A stretch of 64,000 nucleotides of DNA from Undibacterium umbellatum (GTDB lineage: Bacteria; Pseudomonadota; Gammaproteobacteria; Burkholderiales; Burkholderiaceae_D): assembly GCF_014284125.1 (NCBI RefSeq), contig NZ_JACOFX010000002.1, positions 496,001-560,000 of the forward strand, given 5' to 3'. Position numbers and translations under genes: made by a program. Below are positions 37,879 through 46,452 of this stretch, piece after piece. Within the stretch, counting starts at the first letter, position 1. Each line of letters opens with the position of its first letter. The notes beneath the pieces are model-generated. The model was not told the DNA's origin. It ran no database searches and saw only the letters and a program-made list of their open reading frames with translations.

Positions 37879-38015
37879 GAACCTGTTTGCAATCTGACTG
37901 CGCGTGCGTGATCGGGGCTCATGTGCTGCTCAAAATGCTCATGTACGAGAGTACATTCCGCTTTTTGCGCTGCACTTCACCCCGCTGACGCTCGCTACAG
38001 ATCCTAAACAGGTTC
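37879..38015. repeat. 137-bp candidate dispersed repeat with inverted ends upstream of the FeeM-like gene
   Basis: GAACCTGTTT (37879-37888) and AAACAGGTTC (38006-38015) are exact inverted copies. Between them is a GC-rich segment with a small hairpin ATGTAC-GAGA-GTACAT (about 37943-37958). The element ends about 30 bp before the start of the FeeM-like gene. A similar composition (TGCTGCTCAAAATGCTCAT) rings a bell as a dispersed repeat of Burkholderiales but I cannot check. Nothing else is identified in 37714-37878 except likely promoter sequence of the GlxA-type gene. Confidence 0.5.
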
Positions 38016-38045
38016 TTAAAACCGCTTACTACTTTGGATAAGATC

Positions 38046-38819
38046 ATGCACTCGCTCGCTCAGACAAATACCATCATCGGTATGCCGCTCGATGTCCCGC
38101 GCAAAAATAATGACGCTGCCTTTACCCAGCAAACCCCGGTGTATCCATGGCCAGATAAACAAAACTCCAGCTTCAAGGTCAAGCTGGTGAATTCCAGCAA
38201 TGATCTTGAATCCATCAGCATGCTGGTGAATCAGCGCTATTCTTCACGTGGCTATAGCAACCCTGCCAAACCTGCTAACCATGAGTTGCGCAAGACTATG
38301 AATGTCTTGAGCCTGCAAGCCACGATTGAAAACCGCACAGTTGGTACCCTTAGTGTGCAATTCGACTCTGAAGAAGGATTGCCTCTTGACAGTCTGTATA
38401 AGTTTGAACTCGACAGCTTGCGGCGCAAGGGTGCAAAATTATGCCAGTTCACCAAACTGGCTGTCGAGAAGGAAGTCAAATCCAAGAGTGTGCTGGCATC
38501 CCTGTTCCATATTGCAGAGATTTGGGCTTTCCAGGTCCGTCACTACAACTATATCTGCATAGAAGTAAATCCCAGACATGTGGCGTTTTATCAGCGCATG
38601 TTGAGCTTCACAATTTTGAGCGAGGTTCGTGAAAATCAGCAAATTCAGGCACCATCAGTCTTGCTGGGTATAGACTTGAATTATCTCGACACATTGGTGA
38701 AACAGTTTGGTGGAAAACCAGAGTTGGCAGACAAGGAGCGCTCTTTCTACCCTTATTTCTTTTCTCCCGAAGAAGAGTTTAGTTTGGCAGGGCGCCTGCG
38801 TAGCATGAGTGAGAATTAA
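38046..38819 (+). CDS. FeeM-like N-acyl amino acid synthase (GNAT fold)
   Basis: 257 aa from ATG 38046 (a TTG at 38034 is an alternative). The middle region reads as the catalytic core of FeeM-type long-chain N-acyl amino acid synthases: VNQRYSSRGY, LSLQATIENRTVGTLSVQFD, KLCQFTKLAVEKEVKSKSVLASLFHIAEIW and YICIEVNPRHVAFYQRML. These GNAT-fold enzymes take acyl groups from acyl carrier protein and transfer them to amino acids such as tyrosine or glycine. There is no membrane segment. It is the first gene of a compact three-gene operon with ThiF-like and nitroreductase-like genes (one base and then a 14-bp overlap). Confidence 0.8.
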   Translation: MHSLAQTNTIIGMPLDVPRKNNDAAFTQQTPVYPWPDKQNSSFKVKLVNSSNDLESISMLVNQRYSSRGYSNPAKPANHELRKTMNVLSLQATIENRTVGTLSVQFDSEEGLPLDSLYKFELDSLRRKGAKLCQFTKLAVEKEVKSKSVLASLFHIAEIWAFQVRHYNYICIEVNPRHVAFYQRMLSFTILSEVRENQQIQAPSVLLGIDLNYLDTLVKQFGGKPELADKERSFYPYFFSPEEEFSLAGRLRSMSEN

Positions 38820-38820
38820 T

Positions 38821-39747
38821 ATGGAACAATCGCTAGACAAGCAAGCTGGCTGCACTCCTGCTTTCGATTATGACCAGGCATTTTCACGCAACCTGGGCTG
38901 GTTCACGGAAGCAGAGCAGGCGCAACTGCGCGGCAAGAAGGCGGCGATTGCGGGCATGGGAGGCGTCGGTGGCGCGCATTTGCTGACGCTGGCCAGATTG
39001 GGTATCGGTGCTTTTCATATTGCTGATTTCGATCAATTTGATTTGCCAAACATGAACCGGCAGGCAGGTGCCATGCTATCCACACTGGGACAGGACAAGA
39101 CACAAGTCATGCAGGCCATGGCAAAAGATATCAATCCTGAGTTGCGGATAGAAGTATTTCCACAAGGCGTGGGGACTGGCAATATGGATATCTTTCTCGA
39201 TGGCGTGGATATTTATATTGATAGCCTGGATTTTTTTGCCTTTGATGCCCGTCGGGCAGTTTTCGCTGCTTGCTATCGCAAGGGCATACCGGCAGTCACC
39301 GCCGCTCCTCTGGGTATGGGGACTGCCGTGCTGGCTTTCATGCCCGGCAAGATGAGTTTTGATGCATATTTTCAAATGCAGGGCCAATCAGAGTTTGAGC
39401 AAGGCTTGCGTTTTTTACTTGGCCTGGCACCAGCCCGTTTGCATATGCCTTACCTGGTGGACTCCAGCCGCGTCAGGCTGGATTTAAAGAAAGGACCATC
39501 GACGGTGATGGCTTGCCAGCTATGTGCAGGTGTTGCAGCAACTGAAGCTGTAAAAATCTTGTTGGGTCGCGGTAAGGTAGTTTGTGCACCACATGGCATG
39601 CATTATGACGCCTACCGGCAAGAGTTGAAAAAAACCTGGTTACCCGGTGGTAACCGCAATCCCTTGCAAAAAATTAAGCTGGCCATCGCCAGACGCATGC
39701 TGGGCCAGAAATTCGCGACGGCAGGAAGGCAACATGAGCCCGCTTGA
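38821..39747 (+). CDS. ThiF/MoeB/E1-like adenylyltransferase
   Basis: 308 aa from ATG 38821, one base after the FeeM-like stop. The ATP-binding GMGGVGGAH and D-x-D-x-x-D-x-x-N-x-N-R core (ADFDQFDLPNMNRQ) are strongly conserved, so adenylation of a carboxylate is likely. E1-like enzymes usually adenylate the C-terminus of ThiS, MoaD or Ub-like proteins. Only one CxxC is present (CQLC, near residue 240), and the first zinc-knuckle CxxC is absent, so it is unlike MoeB or ThiF. No ThiS/MoaD-like gene is nearby. It may adenylate a small molecule or peptide made by its neighbours (inference). Ends overlapping the nitroreductase gene. Confidence 0.85.
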   Translation: MEQSLDKQAGCTPAFDYDQAFSRNLGWFTEAEQAQLRGKKAAIAGMGGVGGAHLLTLARLGIGAFHIADFDQFDLPNMNRQAGAMLSTLGQDKTQVMQAMAKDINPELRIEVFPQGVGTGNMDIFLDGVDIYIDSLDFFAFDARRAVFAACYRKGIPAVTAAPLGMGTAVLAFMPGKMSFDAYFQMQGQSEFEQGLRFLLGLAPARLHMPYLVDSSRVRLDLKKGPSTVMACQLCAGVAATEAVKILLGRGKVVCAPHGMHYDAYRQELKKTWLPGGNRNPLQKIKLAIARRMLGQKFATAGRQHEPA

Positions 39748-40879
39748 ATACATACTGGATAAAGCACGCTGGGCACCCAGTGGCGACAATGTGCAAAACT
39801 GGCGTTTTGAAATAATTTCAGAAGATGCTTTCATCATCCGCGCCTTTGATACCCGCGACACCGTCGTCTATGATTTCGATGGTCGCCCCAGCCAGATCGC
39901 CCTGGGTGCGCTACTGGAAAACATTAGTCTGGCCGCCAGTCATCAGCAGCGACGTGCAGAATTTTTGCGCATGGACAGCCAGGAAAATAGAAACGATAGC
40001 AGGACGCTTGCGTATCAGGTCAGGCTCTTGCCTGTTGATATTTGTGTTCCACACCCATTGGTGGACATGATAGAAAAAAGAAGCGTGCAAAGACGTGCCC
40101 TATCCACCTCAAGCTTGAGTGAAGAACATCAACGTGCGCTGGAACAGGCAGTAGGTGAGAACTTCAGCATATGCTGGTTTGGCGGCTGGCAACAGCGCTG
40201 GAAGATGGCGAAGTTATTATGGCGTAATGCAAAAATACGCCTGACCATGCCTGAGGCTTTCCCTACCCATAAGAAAGTCATAGACTGGGGTAAACAGTTC
40301 AGTGAAAACCGTATTCCCGATCAGGCCATAGGTATGGATAAGTTGGGGCTGTTGCTGATGCGCTGGGCGATGCATAGCTGGCAACGGGTCAACTGGATGA
40401 ATCGCTACATGGCAGGAACCTGGTTGCCACGCTTGCAGCTCGATCTGATTCCGGCATTATTTTGCGCCACCCATTTCATGATCGTGGCAAAGCAAGAACC
40501 ACAAACGGTAGAAGACTTTGTCGCTGCCGGCCGTAGCCTGCAAGGCTTCTGGCTGACCGCCACACAGTTGGGCATACAATTGCAGCCGGAAATGACGCCG
40601 CTGATCTTTAGCTGGTATATCAAGGCAGGGCGCTCTTGTAGTGATACTGCTGGCATACAAGAACAGATGCTGGAATTACAGCAAAGCCTGGCAGCATTTT
40701 GCCATCCTGCTATATTGAAAAATACCGGCTTCATGGGAAGAGTCGGCTATGGCAAGCCCGCGCAATCACGTTCCTTGAGAATGAAGCTGCAGGATTTATT
40801 TGTTCAATCCCGCAGTGAGGAAAAAAATTCCAGCGACTATCTGACAGGTCAAGAGTGTCCTGATAAGGGGCACAGTTGA
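39734..40879 (+). CDS. nitroreductase-superfamily flavoprotein
   Basis: 381 aa from ATG 39734, preceded by AGGAAGG and overlapping the ThiF-like gene by 14 bp, so translational coupling is likely. FMN-binding nitroreductase fold: KARWAPSGDNVQNWRFE is the family's P-S-x-x-N-x-Q-P-W motif with Asn in place of Pro; AGRSLQGFWLTATQLGIQLQP and RVGYGKPAQSRSLR follow. At 381 aa it is longer than simple nitroreductases (about 200 aa), like the Rv1355c/MoeY-type module in which a ThiF domain and a nitroreductase domain are fused. The substrate is likely the product of the upstream enzymes (inference). Confidence 0.82.
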   Translation: MSPLEYILDKARWAPSGDNVQNWRFEIISEDAFIIRAFDTRDTVVYDFDGRPSQIALGALLENISLAASHQQRRAEFLRMDSQENRNDSRTLAYQVRLLPVDICVPHPLVDMIEKRSVQRRALSTSSLSEEHQRALEQAVGENFSICWFGGWQQRWKMAKLLWRNAKIRLTMPEAFPTHKKVIDWGKQFSENRIPDQAIGMDKLGLLLMRWAMHSWQRVNWMNRYMAGTWLPRLQLDLIPALFCATHFMIVAKQEPQTVEDFVAAGRSLQGFWLTATQLGIQLQPEMTPLIFSWYIKAGRSCSDTAGIQEQMLELQQSLAAFCHPAILKNTGFMGRVGYGKPAQSRSLRMKLQDLFVQSRSEEKNSSDYLTGQECPDKGHS

Positions 40880-40915
40880 TTAACACAAATTGCTTAGTCT
40901 GGACAATTGTTGCTG

Positions 40916-41665
40916 TTACGCAGCAGGGTCCGCATCCGGAACGGGCGGTAACAGACGCAGGTATTCTTTACGGACGACCTCATAGCATTCGCAGGCGCGC
41001 GCTTCCATGGCGTGCCTGTCCAGCACTTTGATATGACCACGCCTGACCTCAATCAATCCATCTTTTTGCAGTTGGCCTATTGTTTGCGTAACGCTCTCGC
41101 GACGTACCCCCAATAAATTGGAAATCATTTCCTGGGTGATCACAATGTCTTCAGAGTGCAATCTGTCCATACTCATCAAGAGCCAGCGACATAGTTGCTG
41201 ATCCAATAAGTGATGTTGATTGCAAACTGCAGTTTGTGAAGTCTGGCAAATCAGTGCCTGGGTATACAGCAGCGCGTATTGCTGCAACTTACCTCCCAGG
41301 GCAAACTCCCTTTTCATGACCTTCCGGCTGAGCTTGTATGCCTTGCCAGTGCTTTGGACTTCCGTGCTGGATGGCATACTATCGCCACCCATGAAAATGG
41401 AAATACCGACCATGCCTTCGTTACCTACCAGCGCCACTTCACTGGAAGAACCATCTTCCAACGCATAAATCAGTGAGACGATGCCAGAGATAGGGAAATA
41501 CAGGAAGCGCACGTGGTCACCAGACTCCAGCATGGTCCACTTTAAAGGAAGGGATACCAGTTCCAGATCAGGCAAGATACGCTCGTAATCTGCCTTGGGT
41601 AGCGCAGCTAATATACTGTTCTGTTTTGGGTTTTCAGACCAGACAGCTTTGGTTGGTTTTTTCAT
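40916..41665 (-). CDS. Crp/Fnr-family transcriptional regulator
   Basis: 249 aa. An N-terminal cyclic-nucleotide-binding-like beta-roll (LESGDHVRFLYFPISGIVSLIYALEDGSSSEVALVG) is followed by a helix-turn-helix: TQEMISNLLGVRRESVTQTIGQLQKDGLIEVRRGHI. No Cys cluster for a [4Fe-4S] centre is present, so it is not Fnr-like. The group is often described as a global-type regulator of unknown signal. It is convergent with the nitroreductase gene and need not regulate it. Confidence 0.9.
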   Translation of the reverse strand: MKKPTKAVWSENPKQNSILAALPKADYERILPDLELVSLPLKWTMLESGDHVRFLYFPISGIVSLIYALEDGSSSEVALVGNEGMVGISIFMGGDSMPSSTEVQSTGKAYKLSRKVMKREFALGGKLQQYALLYTQALICQTSQTAVCNQHHLLDQQLCRWLLMSMDRLHSEDIVITQEMISNLLGVRRESVTQTIGQLQKDGLIEVRRGHIKVLDRHAMEARACECYEVVRKEYLRLLPPVPDADPAA

Positions 41666-41836
41666 ATGGCCTTGGAAGTAGCTTGTTTTTGTCTACCACA
41701 GGCTTGTATCAGCTGTAATGTCAAAGTAGCTTACAGGGTTTTACGTTTAAAAAAAAGCGGATTTTGTTTTAGCACGAAGAAGTCGCAGCACTGTGCTCAA
41801 ATATATGCTGCGTGCACCAGATATGTAGTGTTTTTG

Positions 41837-42928
41837 CTAAAAGCTCATCCCGGCGACAATCACCGTATAAATCAGCAGCGACAGGGCCGCAATGCATAGC
41901 AAGGCTGCCGTGCGCCACAGGCTGGCAAAAAAACCCAGTTCATAAGCATCGCGCAGTTGCACAAACATATGCACAGGTGGGACAAAGGCAAATAATAAAC
42001 CGGCGATGGCAGTAAGATTGAGTTTTGCCAGTAGCGCCATACACATCAGTAAAATACTCATGAAAGACAATGAGTACAGCGAGAACACTGCATGATCAAA
42101 CAGGTTATAACGCCGTTTGAATACAAATAATAGCCAAAGAAAAGGCAAGGAAATTGGCATCAGCAGGAAAGCCAGTTTGGCCGCATTGGCTTTCAATTTG
42201 TAGAAAGTCAGGTCCTGATTTTTTTCGGCACGGTCCAGGATTTTTTTTATCCATCTGACTTGGGTGATGTCATATTCACTACTGGTTTTTTTGTTTTCTG
42301 CTCCTGTTTTCAATTGCTCTTTTTCTTCTTTTGCGAGTCGCTGGTTTTCTTCTGCCAGTGCAGTTTCAAGCTTGCTCAGTTTTTTCTGGGTGCTGCCCAG
42401 ATCTTCGTCTGGCAGTGATGCCGCCTGTTTTTCTTGCGGCAATGTGAGTTTGTTCAGAGTCTCTTTGGTCTCGTAGATTTCCAATACCAGTTCATCCCTG
42501 GATTTGTAACTACCCTTTAGTCCAGTTACCGGGTCTTTCATCGTCAATGAAAAGACAAAAAACATGGCAACGATCAGAAACAACAACAGCGCCAGTGGTG
42601 ACACGTAGCTATGGCGCTTGCCAGCAATATATTCACGGGTAAGTTTGCCTGGCCTGAGTATTAGCGCAGGCAGGGTGCGCCAAAGCTTGTGATCGAAATG
42701 CAGGATGCCATGCAGAACTTCTTCAAAGATATGCGCCATCGATCGATGCACATGGGCTGGCTGGCCGCAAGATTGGCAATAATTGCCAGCCAGCGGCGCA
42801 CCACAGTTTTGGCAAAGTTGAGTATGGCCTGGTGAAGCCGCTTCTTTTGCTATGGGAAAGCGCGTTTGGCTTTCCGGCAGTTTTTTATGGACTTGCTGTG
42901 TCGCCTTGCTTTTTTTCTTGCTGCGCAT
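41837..42928 (-). CDS. DUF3667 membrane protein with zinc ribbon (paralogue)
   Basis: 363 aa. CxxC pairs in CQNCGAPLAGNYCQSCGQ, then AHVHRSMAHIFEEVLHGILHFDHKLWRTLPALI, PGKLTREYIAGKRHSYVSPLALLLF and a membrane segment, as in the paralogue at 33320-34450. A coiled-coil region rich in Lys and Glu (about 140-230, EKQAASLPDEDLGSTQKKL) is followed by three to four C-terminal membrane helices. Function unknown; the coiled coil is the least conserved part. Two copies within about 9 kb suggest a dispersed duplication flanking the FeeM region. Confidence 0.85.
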   Translation of the reverse strand: MRSKKKSKATQQVHKKLPESQTRFPIAKEAASPGHTQLCQNCGAPLAGNYCQSCGQPAHVHRSMAHIFEEVLHGILHFDHKLWRTLPALILRPGKLTREYIAGKRHSYVSPLALLLFLIVAMFFVFSLTMKDPVTGLKGSYKSRDELVLEIYETKETLNKLTLPQEKQAASLPDEDLGSTQKKLSKLETALAEENQRLAKEEKEQLKTGAENKKTSSEYDITQVRWIKKILDRAEKNQDLTFYKLKANAAKLAFLLMPISLPFLWLLFVFKRRYNLFDHAVFSLYSLSFMSILLMCMALLAKLNLTAIAGLLFAFVPPVHMFVQLRDAYELGFFASLWRTAALLCIAALSLLIYTVIVAGMSF

Positions 42929-43091
42929 GCCTGTATCCGATTATTTTTATCGTGGTGTCGATTCTGATTGTGACACTTTACTATGTAATATTCAAATCAA
43001 TGCAGTCAAGCCAGTAGCTACCCCTGGCAAGTGACGCTCATGCAAAGATCAGGTCTTTCTCATTGAGCAGACAGGTGCAAGCTGGCCCCGG

Positions 43092-43619
43092 CTATGAATT
43101 GTATACCTGGTGGTTGACCTGATTTTGACCATCCTTGTATCGAACAGGTTCGCAGTGGTCTTTTTGTGGACTCCACTTATAAGATCTGCAAATGAATCCG
43201 GTTTTCGGACATACAGATTCAAGTTTGACAAAGAAGGCACGAATTTCACTCGCTGAATTTTCTTGCTTGAAATGCTCACGCACCATGGCAATGCATTGTG
43301 TCAATTTCTCCGGCGCGATGCCAGTTGGCGCTCCTTTTTCATACGGAGCATTGCCGGTATAGGGAGCTGCTGGCGAAATTGAAGCTGGTCCGGACTGGGG
43401 GCCAGAACTTTTGTCCTGGCTCCCAGTTTCTGCAGGCGTTGCCTGGTTATTGTTCGCGTTTGTCGAATTGAGAATAACCTGACTGCCCTTGGGCGCATTT
43501 TGCTGATCGCCAAAATGCAGACGGCCATCTTTATCGCGCCACTTATGGATTTCTCCGGCGTTAGCGACTGACAAGGAAAGAATTGTGGTTGCCAGTAAGA
43601 GTAATTTGCGAATATTCAT
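43092..43619 (-). CDS. DUF4124-type exported protein, last gene of the SMC operon
   Basis: 175 aa from ATG 43619, which overlaps the SMC stop as ATGA. Signal peptide NIRKLLLLATTILSLSVANA, then the DUF4124 signature (EIHKWRDKDGRLHFGDQQNAP: a W..D..G...F.D pattern). A Pro/Ser/Gly-rich linker (about 60-95) precedes a C-terminal region with Cys (TQCIAMV, SVCPKTGFICRSY, DHCEP). DUF4124 proteins are periplasmic; why one is coupled to a chromosome-structuring operon is unclear, so it may simply share the transcript. Confidence 0.8.
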   Translation of the reverse strand: MNIRKLLLLATTILSLSVANAGEIHKWRDKDGRLHFGDQQNAPKGSQVILNSTNANNNQATPAETGSQDKSSGPQSGPASISPAAPYTGNAPYEKGAPTGIAPEKLTQCIAMVREHFKQENSASEIRAFFVKLESVCPKTGFICRSYKWSPQKDHCEPVRYKDGQNQVNHQVYNS

Positions 43620-46447
43620 GATGCTTTGGCAGTCTTGTTCTTCTCGGTTTTTCTTTGCAAGACAAAAATAGGCTGCGCCCACTCGGTATCTTTTTTCTTC
43701 TTGCTGGTGATCAGTGTCAGTTCAGATGGATCGTAGACATCAGTATTGTGCGTCAGCGGCGTGGTCATCAGATACTGGGCATCCGTGTTTTTGAGGAACT
43801 CACCAACCAGCTGGATGTTGCGTATGTCCAGATGGGCGAAAGGTTCATCGATGAAGACAAAGCCGCCAGAACCATCGTCAGATTTCAGCAGGCCTATCAG
43901 CAGTATCAGAGACTTCATGACTTGCTGGCCACCGGATGCTTCACCATCGTTCATACCTATCGGGCCCTTGCCGTCAAATTTGAAGCGAACATGCAAGCCA
44001 GCTTGTGCCAGTTGTATATCGTCATTTTCCAGCTTGACCGGGTCGGTATGCACTTCTATACCTGCCAACTCACCGAGTTGCTTGATGTTCTTGCTGTAAG
44101 ACTTGATCGTGAAGCGCAGTCTGTCCATATAGGCGGCACGAGCATTCACTGTGGCTTCTATCGCCCGGTTATTCTGATAGCGGCGCTCATCGGTCTCTGC
44201 CTGGCGGCCTTGCAGCAGGGCATTCAGGCGGGTGTACTGATCGACCACGGTGGAGTCGGTTTCCCAGTCATCACGCGCCAGGTTATTCGTCAGGCTGCGT
44301 ATGCGCAATTCTATCTGGTGGACGTTTTCATGCTCGGCCACCAGTTCCTTGCGGTGCGAGGCGCGTTTCCAGTTATGTGGCAAGGTATGCCAGGTGTCGC
44401 GCATGGCGCGCAGGGTTTCAAATTGTTCCTTGCGTTCATCGGCATGGCGTTTTTCTGATGTGCGCAATTGGGCTTCGGCATCGGCAATTGCAGCCTTGGC
44501 CTGTTCCCATTTCAAATGAGCGACCGAGCGCTGTTCAGTGGCGGCTTTCAGGAGCGGCGCTATTTCACCCAGACGGCCGCCGACTTCCATGCGCTGCTGT
44601 TTTAGCGGTTGCGTGTTGCGGCTGGCTTCTTCAAATTCGGCATGGCGGGCACTGAGTTCTTTTGCTGCATCAACACCTGCCAGGCGCGCCTTGTAGGCAC
44701 TGATTTCACCAGCCAGCTTGCTGATCTGCATGGTCAGCACATCTTCTTGTGATTGCAGGCGTGGCAATGACTTTAGCAAGGCTTCCAGGCGCTGGGTGCG
44801 GCCTGCATTACCAAAGCGATAGCGCGATACTTCGACGAACAGCGAACGGCCACCACGGCGCTCAAAATGATAAGCGTCAGGCGTAATCCATTCCTGATTC
44901 TTGGGCAGCTTCATGCCCAACTCAATTGAGCCTACCGTGTCTATGCGTTGTAGCTGCTCTATCAACCAGCCTGGTGCCTGGCCGGTGAAGTTAACGACCG
45001 ACAGCAGGCTCTGGTCCTTGACCACAGGTGCGCTGATACGGTCTGGCACGATGAAATGGCTGTAGCGCTGCTTTTCACCTATACGGTAAGCTGCAGAGGC
45101 GTCAGTTGCCTTGTCCAGCAAAATCACTGAGGTATAACCGCGCAATACACCTTCTACTGCAGCCTGCCATTTGGGATCAGTAACTTCTACGATCTCTGGC
45201 AACATGCAATGCGGAATATTTGCCTCCGCCAGTGCACGACGCATCTGGCGTACATTCTCAGGATCAGGCAGGGCAGACTTGCCTTGCAGGGCGGCGATGG
45301 TTTCCATCTCGCCAGCGATACGCTGGGTCAGGGCATCACGTTCCAGCTTCTGGCGCGACAGTTCGGCTTCTTTTTTCTCCAGATCGTCAGCGATATTGGC
45401 GACATCGGCATCTGCTTCTGCAGCCAGTTTTTGCAAGCGGGCTTTTTGTTCCAGCAAGCTTTCCTGCGGTTTCAGTTTGCTGTTGATCTGTCCCAGTTTT
45501 TCGCGCAGAGATGACTCTTCTGCTTCCAGTGCAGCTTCTGCCTGCTTGGCATCCGTGACTTGCTGCGCCTGTTGCGCCAGGTGCTGGCGGCGATCAGAAA
45601 GTGCCAGGTCTTGCGTCTTTAAAAAACGTTTGCTGGCCCGTAGGGTCTGACTGGTAGTACCCGCTTTTTCCAGTGCTTCATGGTATTGCAGGGTAGGCAG
45701 TATTTCTTCCTGCAGATCGCGCTTTTCCTTGTTCAGGCTTTCATACTGGTGGTAATTGGCAACGCGCAGGCGCAAGCCTTCGAGATTGGTCTTGGCGCCT
45801 TCAAGCTCGGTTTCAAAGCGCTGCAATTCAGTTTCGGTATCACGTTGATGGCGCTTGGCATCATCATAGGCATCCAGTACTTCTTTGTCGCCAAAGACTT
45901 GAAACACCAAGTCCAGCAACTGGCGCGGCGCGTATTCACACAGCTTGTCAGTCTCACCCTGTTCCAGCGCCAGTACCTTGCCCATGGCATTTGACAAGCC
46001 TGCATGTGACAAACGCTTGCGATAGCTTTCCACACCCAGCCAGTCATTGGCTTCCTGTATCTCTTCTATCTCGGTCTTTCCGCTGCGCATGAGGTATTGA
46101 CGCTTCCAGTCACCACCATTTTTTTCTATCTTGCAAAACAGCGTGACTTCATCTTCATACAAACCCGACATGCGGAAAGGGCGGTTGGAAATCTGCGGCC
46201 CAACTGCACTGTTATCGACGACCGCACGTATCCATGCCGTTTGCTGGCCAGAGTGGCGGGCATAATGTTTGTAGGAACGCCCCATGGAACATTCCAGGCC
46301 GAACAGGGTGCGCAAGGCATCCAGCAGCGTGGTTTTACCCGAACCATTTTGCCCGGCGATGGTGATGATCTTGGCATCCAGCGGGATGTTCTTGATACGT
46401 TGCCAATAATCCCAATGGACAAGTTCCAGCGATTTGATATGAAACAT
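43616..46447 (-). CDS. SMC-like ATPase (MksB/JetC type)
   Basis: 943 aa. Walker A is AGQNGSGKTT (about residues 31-40), signature motif is DGEASGGQQVMKSL (about 855) and Walker B is GGFVFIDEPFAHLD. Between lie two long coiled coils separated by a hinge-like domain (about 400-510, IPHCMLPEIVEVTDPKWQAAVEGVLRGYTSVILL). Shorter than MukB (about 1480 aa) and in the range of MksB/JetC. It would form a clamp with the KITE and kleisin partners upstream and compact or extrude DNA. It ends overlapping the DUF4124 gene by ATGA. No nuclease partner gene is present. Confidence 0.87.
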   Translation of the reverse strand: MFHIKSLELVHWDYWQRIKNIPLDAKIITIAGQNGSGKTTLLDALRTLFGLECSMGRSYKHYARHSGQQTAWIRAVVDNSAVGPQISNRPFRMSGLYEDEVTLFCKIEKNGGDWKRQYLMRSGKTEIEEIQEANDWLGVESYRKRLSHAGLSNAMGKVLALEQGETDKLCEYAPRQLLDLVFQVFGDKEVLDAYDDAKRHQRDTETELQRFETELEGAKTNLEGLRLRVANYHQYESLNKEKRDLQEEILPTLQYHEALEKAGTTSQTLRASKRFLKTQDLALSDRRQHLAQQAQQVTDAKQAEAALEAEESSLREKLGQINSKLKPQESLLEQKARLQKLAAEADADVANIADDLEKKEAELSRQKLERDALTQRIAGEMETIAALQGKSALPDPENVRQMRRALAEANIPHCMLPEIVEVTDPKWQAAVEGVLRGYTSVILLDKATDASAAYRIGEKQRYSHFIVPDRISAPVVKDQSLLSVVNFTGQAPGWLIEQLQRIDTVGSIELGMKLPKNQEWITPDAYHFERRGGRSLFVEVSRYRFGNAGRTQRLEALLKSLPRLQSQEDVLTMQISKLAGEISAYKARLAGVDAAKELSARHAEFEEASRNTQPLKQQRMEVGGRLGEIAPLLKAATEQRSVAHLKWEQAKAAIADAEAQLRTSEKRHADERKEQFETLRAMRDTWHTLPHNWKRASHRKELVAEHENVHQIELRIRSLTNNLARDDWETDSTVVDQYTRLNALLQGRQAETDERRYQNNRAIEATVNARAAYMDRLRFTIKSYSKNIKQLGELAGIEVHTDPVKLENDDIQLAQAGLHVRFKFDGKGPIGMNDGEASGGQQVMKSLILLIGLLKSDDGSGGFVFIDEPFAHLDIRNIQLVGEFLKNTDAQYLMTTPLTHNTDVYDPSELTLITSKKKKDTEWAQPIFVLQRKTEKNKTAKAS

Positions 46448-46452
46448 GGTGC

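Noticed and set aside
40916..41665. Crp/Fnr gene as the regulator of the FeeM operon
   Set aside because: It is convergent and not divergent, and no binding site was recognised; left as a neighbour only.
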